From Oscheius tipulae (Eukaryota; Nematoda; Chromadorea; Rhabditida; Rhabditidae), in assembly GCA_037178975.1 (NCBI GenBank), contig JASJZH010000003.1:3906001-3970000 (forward strand): 64,000 nt of DNA, given 5' to 3'. The notes below the pieces were generated by a model. It saw only the letters and a list, made by a program, of their open reading frames with translations, was not told the DNA's origin and did no database searches. Of the stretch, positions 1 to 11,500 are shown one piece after another; within the stretch, counting starts at the first letter, position 1; every line of letters starts with the position of its first letter. The translations under genes were made by a program, and so were the position numbers.

Positions 1-578
1 TTCAAACGTCTCACTGCTGTGTGATAGACAAAAGTACCTAAATGTTATGTATGTTTACATTTCATTGGATTGGACGCGATTTCATAGATTCCCCGACAGA
101 TCTACATGGTTCTCACAGCAACTACTGCTTCATTTTGAATCAGCTGCCAGCCAAAAGCTCGTGGTCCGAAGTCTGGACAAAAAACCGTATCTTCTCGTGT
201 GGATTCTCGATTCCTACGTGGCCATAGTCAACGGAGAGCTGAAGCCGTCTCAGGAGCCAAGTAACTTTTCTTTCGGAGTAAAATTATACATGTTTAAGAC
301 GTGTCTCGTCCGAAACCAGCTTTGAAGATGCTCTACAAACTGTTCGATTCCGATAATGCCTGCCAGTGAGTTGTTTCACTCTTCTAACAATAAGCAATTC
401 CAGTGATCCACGAGCAAATGGTGAAGATTCTTCCGTGGGAATCCTGGACATTCCTCTTCTAGCATGCGAAGATCTCAAAGAGGCTCTGTTGCGTTCCTCT
501 TTGGCCATCCCCGTCTCACTGCGATCCCTAGGCCAATTCTATGTTGCTTATCTCCCACTGCCCGACAAATTCGTTTAG
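1..578 (+). CDS. UBE3D-like HECT-type E3 ligase, C-terminal part (5' end outside window)
   Basis: Three exons can be joined in one frame: up to 260, 299-365 and 404-578, with two introns of exactly 38 bp. The product ends in a stretch resembling the C-terminus of UBE3D (HECT_2 family, an E2-binding ubiquitin ligase): LLVWILDSY near the start of the visible part, ALKMLYKLF in the middle and a final SLRSLGQFYVAYLPL block, where the human protein has a similar SSLRR...FQVAFL ending. The upstream exons are cut by the window. Family knowledge says UBE3D helps degrade cyclin B and CPSF73; nothing here tests that. A first possible AATAAA lies far downstream at 766-771. The identification rests on short similarity, so it is moderately sure. 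Confidence 0.6.
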
Positions 579-1763
579 AGTTAACCAAATATCGTTTTAT
601 TGTTATATGTGAGGTTGAAATGTATACATAGGTCTGTACGCGTAATCAAATACCAGTAGAAGGGCAAGATTCTGGAAAGGAGACGTGCATCATTCTTCGT
701 TATCGTTTGGAACACACTGAAACTACCGTATAACACGATATAAAGACAGAAATTACGTAAAACTCAATAAAGACTTGTTCATCTTTTTCCCTCTCTAGTA
801 GGAATTGAGTACACATCGTTCCTTGGCTGTCAATTCGGATGGCCACCTAAAATTTGATTTCGTTTAGACGAATACAGTTGAAACAAACAGTTCGCGATAT
901 ACTAAGAGCAGACAAAAACCGTTTGATGAGGCGGTAGTGATAGCTAAAACTGATGTCTCCCTCGATCTCCATTCTTTCCACATGGGTCGACGTGCTTCGA
1001 ACCGTGGTCTGAAAGCATTACAAAGTATTAAACAAGAAGCTTACCGTTACTTTGCCGACTTCCGAGGCAGAAATGAAGGCAACCTTAACTCCATTTTCGT
1101 TGTCCTCGTTTTGATAGGACTTTGCTCTTATGGTCAAGGAGTGAGCACTTTCATCGGTGGACTGAATCTTTGTTTGGAAAGAAGAAGGTACTTCTGTACT
1201 ATAGGCGGTCTTAATATGTTGAAGCGAGAGAGATACCACATAAGTACTGGCTTAGTGCCACGACACCATTACCTAATGCATAGCTTAGCCCTAAGTTGGC
1301 AACAAGGAGCCCTATGAGGGTTTTTGGGCATGGTTCTCGGGTGCAAACTTAAAGCTGCATATCAGGTAATGGTATGGCGGAACTAAATTTATAGATATAT
1401 GGTATCCCTCTCGCTTCGGGTTTTTAAAGCTCTTTAGTTGAGGTGAAAAAACCCTTTGTTTGCTTTGGAATTTTTTAGACCAGCGCTAAATTTCTTTATG
1501 CGGAGATGGAAAATCTAAGACCGCCTCTTCTTTTCAAGCCTCCTATAGTACAGAAGCACCAAGTACCTACTCTAATGACTTCTTTCAGAACTTCCGGTTT
1601 CATTATGGCCATCAGTCGTATTTCGTGTGAATTGAACAAATCGGCAAAGTCGTTTATCTGAAAACTTTGTTTTATTATCTTCGCCAATTATACTATTTGT
1701 AGAGTCTCGCAAAAGCAAACGCAAACTAATTGACAACAGTAATTAGTTTTGAGTAGGAAAACT
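579..1763. other. Intergenic stretch with an inverted repeat, no convincing gene
   Basis: No open frame here has a plausible gene structure; the 126-codon frame at 937-1317 reads through an inverted repeat and lacks a convincing context. The stretch holds the 3' flank of the UBE3D-like gene (AATAAA at 766-771) and an inverted repeat whose arms are at about 1188-1213 and 1519-1560. Confidence 0.5.
1188..1560. repeat. Inverted repeat (foldback), about 0.37 kb
   Basis: The left arm GGTACTTCTGTACTATAGG (1188) matches the reverse complement of the right arm ending at 1560 with one mismatch over 19 bp. A further CGGTCTT block pairs after an 18-bp gap present only in the right arm. Probably a decayed foldback or MITE; no target-site duplication was recognised. 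Confidence 0.5.
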
Positions 1764-2168
1764 ATGGCAAGCAACGTGTCTTCTCGCAGCAGCACCTACA
1801 CTGGAACTACCGAAACGACTGGCAGTAGTAGCTACACGACGGAATCAAGGGATTTGACCACGGACAACGATGGGACTTTCACCTCGGAGGAGATGAGCGC
1901 TTGCGAAAAGGAAATGAGCTCTGCTGACTCTTTGGACACGTCCTACGGCCTGAGCTCATTGGTTTTGAACGAAAAAGATTTCGAGCTCAATTTGGACACC
2001 GAAGACGCGAACTACATGACTGCCGTTCTTTACTACATGCACAAGGAGCCTGTCTTTCGTCGGCGTCACAAAATCAAGGTGGTTCGTCGCCTGCAGGTGG
2101 CTGTAAAAAGTTGTGCTGGGTACACTCAGCTCTTTCGCGAATGGCGTCGTCGTTGCAACGACAACTAA
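1764..2168 (+). CDS. Hypothetical protein, Ser/Thr-rich N-terminus, basic C-terminus
   Basis: Single open frame of 134 codons starting at the first ATG after an acceptor-like TTTTGAGTAG. I do not recognise it. The first 60 residues are rich in Ser, Thr and Gly with acidic residues mixed in. They are followed by a block of short hydrophobic and aromatic residues (YMTAVLYYMH) and a strongly basic tail (FRRRHKIKVVRR, FREWRRR). There is no signal peptide or membrane segment. Its stop lies about 20 bp before the convergent stop of the RAD1-like gene. The opposite strand is also open over part of this region, but that reading shows no family feature. Confidence 0.5.
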   Translation: MASNVSSRSSTYTGTTETTGSSSYTTESRDLTTDNDGTFTSEEMSACEKEMSSADSLDTSYGLSSLVLNEKDFELNLDTEDANYMTAVLYYMHKEPVFRRRHKIKVVRRLQVAVKSCAGYTQLFREWRRRCNDN

Positions 2169-2187
2169 CTCGAGGACGAACTCCAGA

Positions 2188-2758
2188 TCAGTTTTTCTCT
2201 CCAACACTCCCATCAACCCTAAAGCAACGAAACAACATAAAATACTTGATTAATAAACCTAGATCCCACCTGTTCTGCTTCCAGTGTATGAAATCTAGCC
2301 TCAACGCGGTACTCCTCCTCAGCGGCTACCAGTGATACGTTAAGTGGGCTACCATATCCAGTATACCTCATTTTCACGCTGTATCCATCGCCTTCCATCA
2401 TACCCAGGACCTCCTGAAACAATCCTTTTAAATGTATCAAACAGAAAAACGCACGGCAATGTCTATTAGAGGCACACGAAATGTAACATCTGCAGACAGC
2501 TCGAAGTTCTTGAAAACGGACTGCTCAAAGTATGCGACTGCTTGCTGATAGGCATTGTCTTCGACAATAATACGCATTCCATTCTTCGAAAAATGGAAAG
2601 TACCGTGCTGAAATTCGTGTTTGACAGTAAACAAAACTATAACCTACCTCACGGAACTGTAGAGACTTCAGGACTTGGCAGAGCTCTCTGGCATTCTCTT
2701 TGACTAATGATACTTGCTCTGTCACAGTCCCTTGAGTTCCCTGGGACCCCATCAGCAT
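2188..2758 (-). CDS. RAD1-like checkpoint clamp subunit, N-terminal half only
   Basis: Four exons (2648-2758, 2455-2607, 2259-2413, 2188-2218) with introns of about 40 bp give 149 residues. The sequence fits the first PCNA-like domain of RAD1 (part of the 9-1-1 DNA-damage clamp with RAD9 and HUS1): LKSLQFREHGTFHFSKNG, VEDNAYQQAV, DVTFRVPL and MRYTGYGSPL all have counterparts in animal RAD1. RAD1 is normally about 280 residues with two such domains. Here translation stops after the first domain, with a short unrelated tail following the last intron. The start is the first ATG after a TTCAG acceptor-type site, consistent with trans-splicing. Truncation may be real, or the C-terminal exons may be missed. 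Confidence 0.6.
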
Positions 2759-2878
2759 TCTTCCGCTCTGAACCAGAAAATCAAATAGCTGTGACATATT
2801 GTAACGGTAAAGCACGCAATAACACTGCTTTTTAAAAAGTGAGCTTTAAAAATGCACGTTTATTCGTTTAAGGCTAAT

Positions 2879-3095
2879 TTATGACAACAATATTAACGAC
2901 GTACACGACGAGTTTCCTGCTAATATCTCAATCCGGCGAGTCTTTGCCAGACGATAAAGTTCCATATTTGCAGCTACCAGCTCCTGCTCTCCAGCAATTG
3001 CTGCTTGAAGGGCTCTCGCAACTTGTTCAGCCTAGATCTCAGAAACATTAGACGTATACAACAAACCAATTTTTTCTAGCAAAAGTCACACCCAT
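2879..3095 (-). CDS. Possible small protein of unknown function
   Basis: Two putative exons joined at a CTAG acceptor near 3031 give about 52 residues beginning MGAEQVARALQ, with a helical, coiled-coil-like core (AIAGEQELVAANMELYRLA). An AATAAA on this strand follows near 2860, just before the RAD1-like gene. I do not recognise the family. The intron (about 57 bp, donor GTGACT) is weakly supported. The gene sits between the RAD1-like gene and a transposase relic on the other strand. Confidence 0.3.
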
Positions 3096-3104
3096 TCTGG
3101 TTTT

Positions 3105-3600
3105 ATGCACATTTCGGAAAGATCGAATTATGCAGTAACAAAAGATTTTGTTGCTTTAGATGCTATTTTTGCCGAATATCTCAAGAAGTTGGATAACCGA
3201 TCCCGAGGTAACAACAGACATGTCGTACTGTTTATCGATAACTGTCCCGCACATCCCGACATTTCCGAAAGGCTCAATAATATTACTCTGCTTACTGTCA
3301 CCGAATACAACATCAAAAAGTTAGCCGATGGACATGGAAATATTCAGAATTTCAAGGTGATCATTCTATTTTTACCAAGATTCAGGTTGAAAAAGAAACA
3401 TTGGAGTACTTACCGATAAAATGCGTTATTCAATCAACACAACTGCGATGCTGCTTCAAGGGCCTATTTCCGGTCTATGCACGACAGGTCCAGAATGTTG
3501 GTGTCAGCCTCTACCTTCCCGTATCTAACGAGGTTATAGTTTGTAAGATTGAAAGTTACCTGTTATTTGAAACTTCTAGAAAAAGCATAGCTTGATTTTC
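3105..3600 (+). pseudogene. pogo/Tigger-type DDE transposase relic
   Basis: The reading frame contains VLFIDNCPAHP, the second-Asp region typical of the DDE_1 domain of pogo/Tigger/jerky-like transposases. After a short putative intron (3357-3385) a degenerate stretch follows in the order expected for the family: a YLP block, an IQ..., then CFKGLFPVYARQV, corresponding to LPPN...QP-D-G...FKA-YR. Only this central fragment is present, without the N-terminal DNA-binding domain or the rest of the catalytic domain. No terminal repeats were found. It is best read as an old, dead insertion. Confidence 0.6.
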
Positions 3601-4072
3601 CAAGTGCTGACCGGCTTCCAGCCTTTGGATTTGCAAAGCCTTGTTTCGTGAGTCGATTCCGTTGATTATCGGACCATCGTCTTCAATTAGTTCGTCTTCG
3701 TTCTCGAGTAGTTCCCTGTATTCTTCTTCTACTAGTATTTCGTCCTCGGGCCTAGAATAACCCCTTTCTTCTTGAATTTGGCTATCGAAGCCTAAAATGA
3801 TTTCGTTAAAAAAAATTGGATTAAAAACTGTAGATTGCACAAAAAGCAGAGCGGCCAATTCCTCTGTGATAGCGATTGTTCTTGATGAATTGAAGAGTTA
3901 AGTAGCGAAGCTACGAACCATTGAGTAGTATTACTTCTTATTTCCGCATAGAGAATTTCTCCAATATCTGTTAGCACGATGAACTGTCGCGTAGTAAGAA
4001 GGACTAACCTGATTGTCTTGTTTCTCCGTCGCTCGATCGCCCCTCCTCGTGTCGCTGCTCGTTTCACTCATT
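3594..4072 (-). other. Coding-like segments, gene model unresolved
   Basis: On the minus strand an ATG at 4072 opens a charged N-terminus (MSETSSDTRRGDRATEKQD) that runs into a donor-like GTTAGT. Two further segments follow, one around 3870-3960 and one acidic stretch at 3600-3790 (EDEILVEEEYRELLENEDEL, then GIDSRNKALQIQRLEAGQH). The phases do not join cleanly in my reading. It could be a small host gene overlapping the end of the transposase relic, or chance open frames. No family was recognised. Confidence 0.25.
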
Positions 4073-4716
4073 TTCTCAAGAAGAGAAGCCCTAAACGGAT
4101 TGTCATAAGTAAATAAAATATAATCAGAGAGGAAAATGAAATAGAATACTCAACAAACACTAAAAACATAAGAAATACTTTGCGATGCGTGCAGAAGAAG
4201 TCTTGAGAGCAGCAAAGAGTGAATTTTTGTGAAAATGATGCAAGAGTCGCCATAAGGAGCGAATGGTATGTACAAATCAGAAAAGAAGTCAATAACGCGT
4301 AGAAAATGGGATGTTGGAGCTCCACAAACTCCTAAAGGGGATTTCTTTAAGCCGTTCTGGCGGGCTCGTAATTTTACGATTTGCTCACACTTTGAACTGA
4401 AATAGAACAGTTTGAACTGTCAAACACTTTGAATTATAACATGTATTTGCTAGTTATCAAAATTTGAATTTTCAAAATGACCTCGGTCTTGCCGCGAAAA
4501 AGAGTCGTCCGGTGTTAGACCTTTAATTGCCGGGAAATGCGGATTTCCATGTTGTCTTTCTTTTTGTTCTATGTAACACATCCAACGGACGTTCGCATTC
4601 GGTTTTGAGACTGTATATAACCTTGCCCTCCATGGTTCCGGACGTGAAAAAAACATACAATCAATTCTCTTGTTGTATCTTCCCTAACGATTCCTTCTTA
4701 TTTACTTTTTTCAGAG

Positions 4717-5355
4717 ATGAATCGCACTCTTCTCTCCGTCGCTCGTAGCGTGGTCGGTCGCCGAGCTCTTCACAAGGGAACTGACTCCACTCCCCCTCTT
4801 CGTTTTACTCCGATTCCCGAAAAGGTGAGGCTGTTCGTCTTTTTATTATACACAACTTATTAGAATAGTATGATTCTCAGTTAGGAACTTTGGCCTTTTT
4901 AATTGACGTCAGCTTCTTTCTTTACACAAAGAACAGTTTTACACTACTTTTTATATGATCGTCATCATAGCTGATCGAATGTTTACGGTTAGTTGGCGAT
5001 CAATACCGAAAACGCACTAGTAAAAAGTTGGGCAAAGGAAGACATGTACCAATCTAACGCAAACTTCTCGAACTAGTGTTAAAAGCATCGAAAAAGTAGA
5101 AATTACATCCGAACCCGTAATCGGACAGAAGAAAACTCTTTTTTATCCAATATTTTCTGAAATTACACGTAAGTTGTGACATTCTTACTCAAACTCAACT
5201 TTTAGATTGCTCTCTATGCCTTTATCTCATTCGCCTTCCTCTCTTACCCGACCTACGTGCTGACCAACTTGGATAATCTCCGTCCCAAGGCCGACAACAA
5301 ACTGAGCGACGAAGTTCAAGCCCAGATTGACGAAATTCGCGCTTCTCGCAAGTAA
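4717..5355 (+). CDS. COX7C-like cytochrome c oxidase subunit
   Basis: Two exons (4717-4824, 5206-5355) give 85 residues. The N-terminus (MNRTLLSVARSVVGRRALHK) looks like a mitochondrial targeting sequence. It is followed by LRFTPIPEK and a single membrane segment (ALYAFISFAFLSYPTYVL), the layout of COX7C in complex IV of the inner mitochondrial membrane. It is longer than mammalian COX7C because of a charged C-terminal tail. The intron of 381 bp is unusually long for this window. The ATG lies two bases after TTTTTTCAG, a trans-splice-type acceptor, with a TATA-like sequence about 100 bp upstream. AATAAA is at about 5379. Another small oxidase subunit is possible. Confidence 0.55.
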
Positions 5356-5512
5356 TTTAGCTAGGATACGACAGTCGAATAAACCGTGTAAAGTAAGCTT
5401 TTATTATAAATGTCTTTGAACAACATCACAGTTATGGTTAAAGTATACATTTTGACCCCCAGAAACTCGGCTTGTAGGCTCAATAACCCATGTTAGAAGC
5501 ACAACGTGTTGA

Positions 5513-8500
5513 TTATGGTCTCTCATAAATCGGCTGATCTTGTTTTGTCGTGTCTACAGGTGCTATTGGTTGAAAAGCACTGTTTGACGACGGGAGAAAC
5601 TGTTGAACAGGCGGCTGCGGAATCGGGAGAGGGTTTGATGCATAGTGCTGAAAAAGTTGTGATTAAATTCTTGCGTAAATTCTAAATTCATACCTGCTGG
5701 TAACCGTAGCTTTGTTGCAGAAGTTCCTGCGGCGGAATGAATTGCGGAGTCTGTTCTCCGAAAACCTTTGAAAGATCTGCTTGCGGCATTAATGGCTGCT
5801 GTTGCTGGTTGTACTGGTACGGAACATGCAACGGAGCTGTCGTCTGTGGAACGTAAGGATATCCTGTCGGATAGTAAGGATTATGAGCATAGTACTGCTG
5901 ATGTTGGTAGGCATGTTCGGAGTAATGCTGCGGAACAGATGAAATAGAAGTAGAAACAATTGGTGATTGCATATAAGATTGATTGTAGCCAGAAGGAGCC
6001 TGAACCATCGTTATTCTACCAGTTTCTGAAGCAAGGAACTTACTTGTTCACACTGCACTGGCTCAAATGGTTGCGATTTTTCTGCAACAGGTGACTGTGC
6101 TTCTGGTGAATGAGGCGGGAAGACGGGAGATGTCGCTCCCGAATGTACTACAACTTCAGTCTGGAAACACGAACTCGTTGTACTATTTTGTGCTTACCAA
6201 TGGTATTTCTGGGATATTCACTGGGCTAGATGCAATTCCAGCTGACCTTGAAGGAGTTTCTGGGACAGCAGGAGCAATCTGGACTCTAGTGAGGGAACGA
6301 TTACTCTGCGACTGAACAAGACCGGATGTTTCCTGTGCCGGAGGAGGATGCTGAGGTGGATTCGGAATAGTGTCTCTGATTAGTTGAGGAAGAATGGGAT
6401 TGATGCGTTGAGTTGTGATTTCGTAGAGACCAGGAACAGTCAAGAAGAGTCCAGAATTGTCCAGAACCAGAAGCATATTTTTGAGCGTTTCGGGAACAGC
6501 CTCGCTGAGAGTTCCGTGAGTATCAATCCTCAGATACTTCTCCATAAAATCAAGAAGACGGAGCCATAGTGTAGAGAAGGAAGGTAGGGATGAGAGTTCG
6601 CGTAGTCTGTTCAAAAGAGTTTTAGCCACGATCTGGATTGCTCGAACACGAGTGTCTTCCTGACCCAATGGATCCATGGCCGAAAAAGGTTCCAACAGCT
6701 TGGTAAGCAATGGGAACAGAACCTAGAGATCGACATTTAGGAAACGGAAGAAATACCGACATCATTGAAACAGGACTCCCATTGTTCAGATCCCAAATGG
6801 TGCATATTGAGGAAGGATCTTTGCAAATGAGCCAAGGCAAACTCTCTGACTTTCCGACGACAATCACAAGCCAGACGAGCCATAACTTGCAGGAGAGGGC
6901 ACCAAACCCTGCTCCAAACGTAAGGAATGCTACTGTTTACCTGTATTCGAGTTTTTATAGACTCTATTGTCTCAAACCCACAGTAGAATCCTCTTGAGCC
7001 CAGCCTGCGAGCTTATCGTAAGCGCAACTGTGCAAATTGGTGCAAAGATTAAGGAGATGAAGAGAAACTTGTTGATAGCTGGCAGAAAGTTGCTGTTCCT
7101 CTGATGGACCGTCATTCTGGTCAGGTACATCCATCGACATCTCCTTCTTTGTCGTTTTGTGGACGTGCTTGTGTCGTTTTCTCTCTTCTAGATTGCTCCT
7201 TAGCGAGTTCTGAGCATCTCCACTGAGTGGTCCAGCAGCATATCTAGTGACTATTTTAGCAAGACCACTTATTCAACCAACCTTCCGCCGTCCAGACTGG
7301 CCTCGACCATCGTGAGAAGACAACTGATGCTACTTTCGAGATTTTCGGGCGTGATGTGTGGCGCACTTTCACGAAGAACAAAGTCGAGACAATCACAGAC
7401 CTGAACCGCCAATATCCCAGATTTTAGACGAAAACCTTGAGAAAAGCTGCCGGTTCATGTCTGCCCAAATGAGTTCTGAGGACCAACGAGGCTCGATTTC
7501 CTTTCGAGTCGAACAATGCTCTTTGAGCATCCTGTATAGCCTTTTCAGCATCTTTCTTGTCCAGATGGATCCAATCTTTGGTCTGATCAACAGACACTGC
7601 ACTGTCAGCCCTACTATCTGATGTCAACCCTCCATGATTACCTAGAAATTGATTGACTCTCCGTATCGAAACTCACGGTGATTTCTGTCCAAAAAGTTGT
7701 CAGATGTATATCCACGGTCGTCACTGCTTATCCTCTCCGCTGGACGTTCCACGTCGGAATATGCATTTCGGTCCCCAGGAGGAGCAAGCTCACCCTAAAT
7801 ATTCTCAATTCGTAAGGAGCTCTTAGCGCATTAAAACTCTTTTATTATATGCATACAAGGAAAATAAACAGCTAGCTAGCATTATTACTAAAGACGATCG
7901 CGCGGCTACACTAAGGCCTAGATAACGGTGACAGGAATCTGAAAAGGGCAATTAATAGGTCAGTTTATCATGCTCAAATTTATGTCAACTTTCTTAAAGA
8001 GGTAAAGGCTCACCTCATCAGCAAGACGAGCAGCGCCGGCTCGTTCCATAAGTGTGAATAGAATTTGCCAATGTTCCTTGTTGTGAATATCCTGGGCGTT
8101 ATTTCGAAGCAGCTCATGAAGACCATTGGATATCTGCCTCGAGAAGACAAAGAAGGCTTTGTGAGGCAGTTCCTGATAGGAATTAACAGGGAACAAGTCG
8201 AAAGTTACCAGTAAGTGAGATAGAGCTTGAAGAATATCGTCAGCCACGGCGTTATCTCGGAAAAGGTTCCTGTTAGCAATGCGGAGAATTCCAACAACGG
8301 CTCGTTCGACCAGGACAGGATACTTATTTAGGGAAAGCAGAGGCAGAATGTGCTCTTTGATTTCTGCCCAGAACTCGGCGATTCGGTCCTAGAAGCTATA
8401 TAATTTAACGGGGAAGAACACTAACCTTATTGACCAGACTGATAGAGACAATAAACTCGTGGATGAACACAAGAATGTCCTCGTGTTCGAGCTCTTCCGA

Positions 8501-11500
8501 CTTCTTCTTTTTCTGCTGAAGAAGAGCCTTGCTTGTTTCTCTCAGTCCAACAATCAGACGTTTCAAAGCCGATCCCGTTAAATACTTGCTGTCGCGAATA
8601 ATGTGCGATGGATTGCAGTCCTTGACAACTTCCTTTGCCAGTTTGATCGCGTTTAACTGGTCCTGGGTCGGCTTACGACGCTCAGCTTCACTGCCACCAC
8701 TTCCAAGACCGAACCAGGACAAAAGTCCGGAGTCACCTTTCAAGGGTTCCGGGTCTCTAAAATCCAAGTGGGTGGAAGTTGGAGAAATTACAAACTTTTC
8801 GAGATTTCTAATAATCGAGACCCATCCCTTTTCATCAACAAAATCATCAACTTCCGTCAAATCCTGAGGCAAAAGATGGGCTTGGAACAGGGCGAGCAGT
8901 GTCTGAATCATGTTCATCCAGCTCTAAACAGTTTTTTATATATAAAGAAATGAGCTAAACTAACCTCACGTAGTATGTCGCCATTCTTGTGAACGAGTTC
9001 GAACAAGACACGGAGAGCTTCCTGGGCTTTGTGATTTTCGCCGAAGAGAATAGCGGTGGCTTCAGGGGTTTTAAAGAAGACGTCCAGACCGCCCGATCCG
9101 CTGTTTTCCTCGTCAACAGAAGCCTCCTTCATGATGAATGTACTGAACTTGCAGAGAGTGATGACCAGATTGTCAAACACGTTTTCCATGCCGAAAAAGG
9201 CGGCAATAGAGGCACACTTTCTGTAGCCGTTGAGAGCTCTCTGAAATAACCTTTGATGGGTTAAAAGGAACAGCATACTTTGAGAATAATGTCATGATCA
9301 GTCTTCCCGAAGACGAAGCTAAGCGTGGAAATGGTAGGTCCCCAGATGAGATTGAACAGGGAGTGATCGTTCCAACCGGTGGGTGCATGGAGGAAGACAC
9401 CTTCGGCGGTTTCTCCTCGTCGTAGCAGCACCTTCCAAAGGTAGTTCTCCTTGACAACACCCGTCTGCTCGGCAGGCATAACGATTTCTTCCGACCTAGA
9501 ATAAATAGGCTCAGCGAGATGTGATAAACAACAAACTTGATAGCGTTGAACATGGCCACAAGCATGTCTTGATCAAAATCTTGACCTCCATTAGTTCCGG
9601 AAAGGTTTCTTCGGAAGCAGTCCACCGTCATCGGTGGCTGAGCTCTTCTGACCTGAAAAGCAATTTGATAAGAGTTTTCTTACGAGGAACCTGAATATTG
9701 TGCTGGTCCATATTGAGCATAATGATGGCGTAGGAGAGGGTGAAAGCGGCATCGACGTGGTTGAAAGGCTCGTTGTTGGCCTGGTACCACTCCTCCGAAA
9801 AGTGTTGCATGACCATGGAGATTTCGGCAGCTTCGCCAGGAAGACGGAAGGATTCGAGGAAAATTCTTAGAGCTTCGTCCAGCCGCGTGTTCTCGAATGG
9901 GAAAGACTTGACGAAAGCAGCCAGAACCTCCGCGTGCTTCCTGCTGCAAATGTACTCTGCAATCTTCTTCTTGTCCAGCTGGGGATTGGAGCGAAGCCAT
10001 TGAACGACGCTCTCAGCATCAGCACTAAGAATCCCTTTCTCGCGGAGGAAATTTATTCCTTGTTTTGGATCCTTGTTGAATGTATCCGTGCCTTCGGCCA
10101 GAATCCGCTTCTTCTCCTTCCTCTGAATGACCTCGCTCAGCTGAGGAATATTCTCCGATGGAGCATGTCGATTCTCGTGAGCAACCGGAGTCACAGCCAG
10201 CTCTCTGGCCTCACCAGAATGTATTGAACTCTTTCTTCTACAAAAAACAAAATGATAGAAAGTGGCTGAGAAACTAACGTAGAGCCATCACTAACGGCCA
10301 AATCCTGACGACAGATACAATTCTCGTCAATAGTATCGATGACCACCAAGAGAGCATCGAGTGCGAGCAGTGAAGTATTTCCGAGACCGGACATTGGGAA
10401 GGACATGTCCTTCAGGAGTTCCGTCAATTCTTCGAAAACGTTCGAACTGTAGAGATCGCAGTCGTAGTTGAGGTAGAGCTCGGTGACAAGACCAGGAATT
10501 CTCCACAAAACCACCAACGACTCCAGAGCCATTTCCTTCTGTTCGTAGCTCGTGTGACGCTGAACATTGATTCAAATAAGAGCAAGTCATAATTGGCATA
10601 CTTTTACACTACGAATGATGGTCTTGAGCTTGTGGAAGTAGGACTCCAGCTGGAACTTGAGCTCGTTCCTCATACTTTCAAAGAGCAGGAAGCAAACTTT
10701 GTTAGTGGCGGAAAACACGGGCAGCTTCTCAGTATCGAGAAGTTCGAGCAGGGAACGACAGAGATTGTCCTTGATGAGAGGCATCAGGACAGGGTATTCG
10801 TTCAAATGGTCAGCAGCAGTCTGGCAAGAAATTTGGTAAGAGTATGTCAAGACAAAATACCTCGAGAGCAACTGTGATGAGATTGAGACCAAGAATAACC
10901 ATGGACTCGGTGTTTCCTCTATCCAACGGATTAGCCAGCCCGATCAAGAAACGAAGGAGTTCGCGACAGCATGGAAGTCCGTAGGGCATGTGATCTGTGA
11001 TCGTCGGTGGATCGTTCTGCGACAAAACTGCAACAGTGGCCGATTGGGAGCGAGAACGACGCTTCTAAACTTCTTCGATTCGGAGAGAACTGGAGATTTC
11101 TACCTTTTCCTTGTGAGCGAGTTCGTCTTCATCTGCACCATCACTCTCACTATCAGCCACTTCTCCCTCGTCAATTTTTTCATCGTGCTCGGTTTTGATC
11201 GCTTCTTCATTGCTACTTGTCACCACGTCATATCCTGTAAAATGAATAAGACAAAACACGCAAATGTCTACCTAGCTGAGAAGCAGCCGCATCGGACCCT
11301 TTTCTCTCGTGTTCCTGATCTCTTGCCAAGATGAGAGGACTCTTCTCCAAAGATGGAGATTCTCTCTCATCTTCCTGATCCGAGTCGTCCACTTCATGAG
11401 CTCGTTGTCGTCGCTTCTCGCCCTTCGAATTCATAACAAGGTATCGAATATAGGGATGACGGATGTCTTCGCGGAAGGTCGGAAGACGAGTGAAAATATG

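Noticed and set aside
9173..9631. Long open frame within GBF1 on the same strand but another phase
   Set aside because: The SEC7-HDS reading in the adjacent frame matches GBF1; this frame does not.
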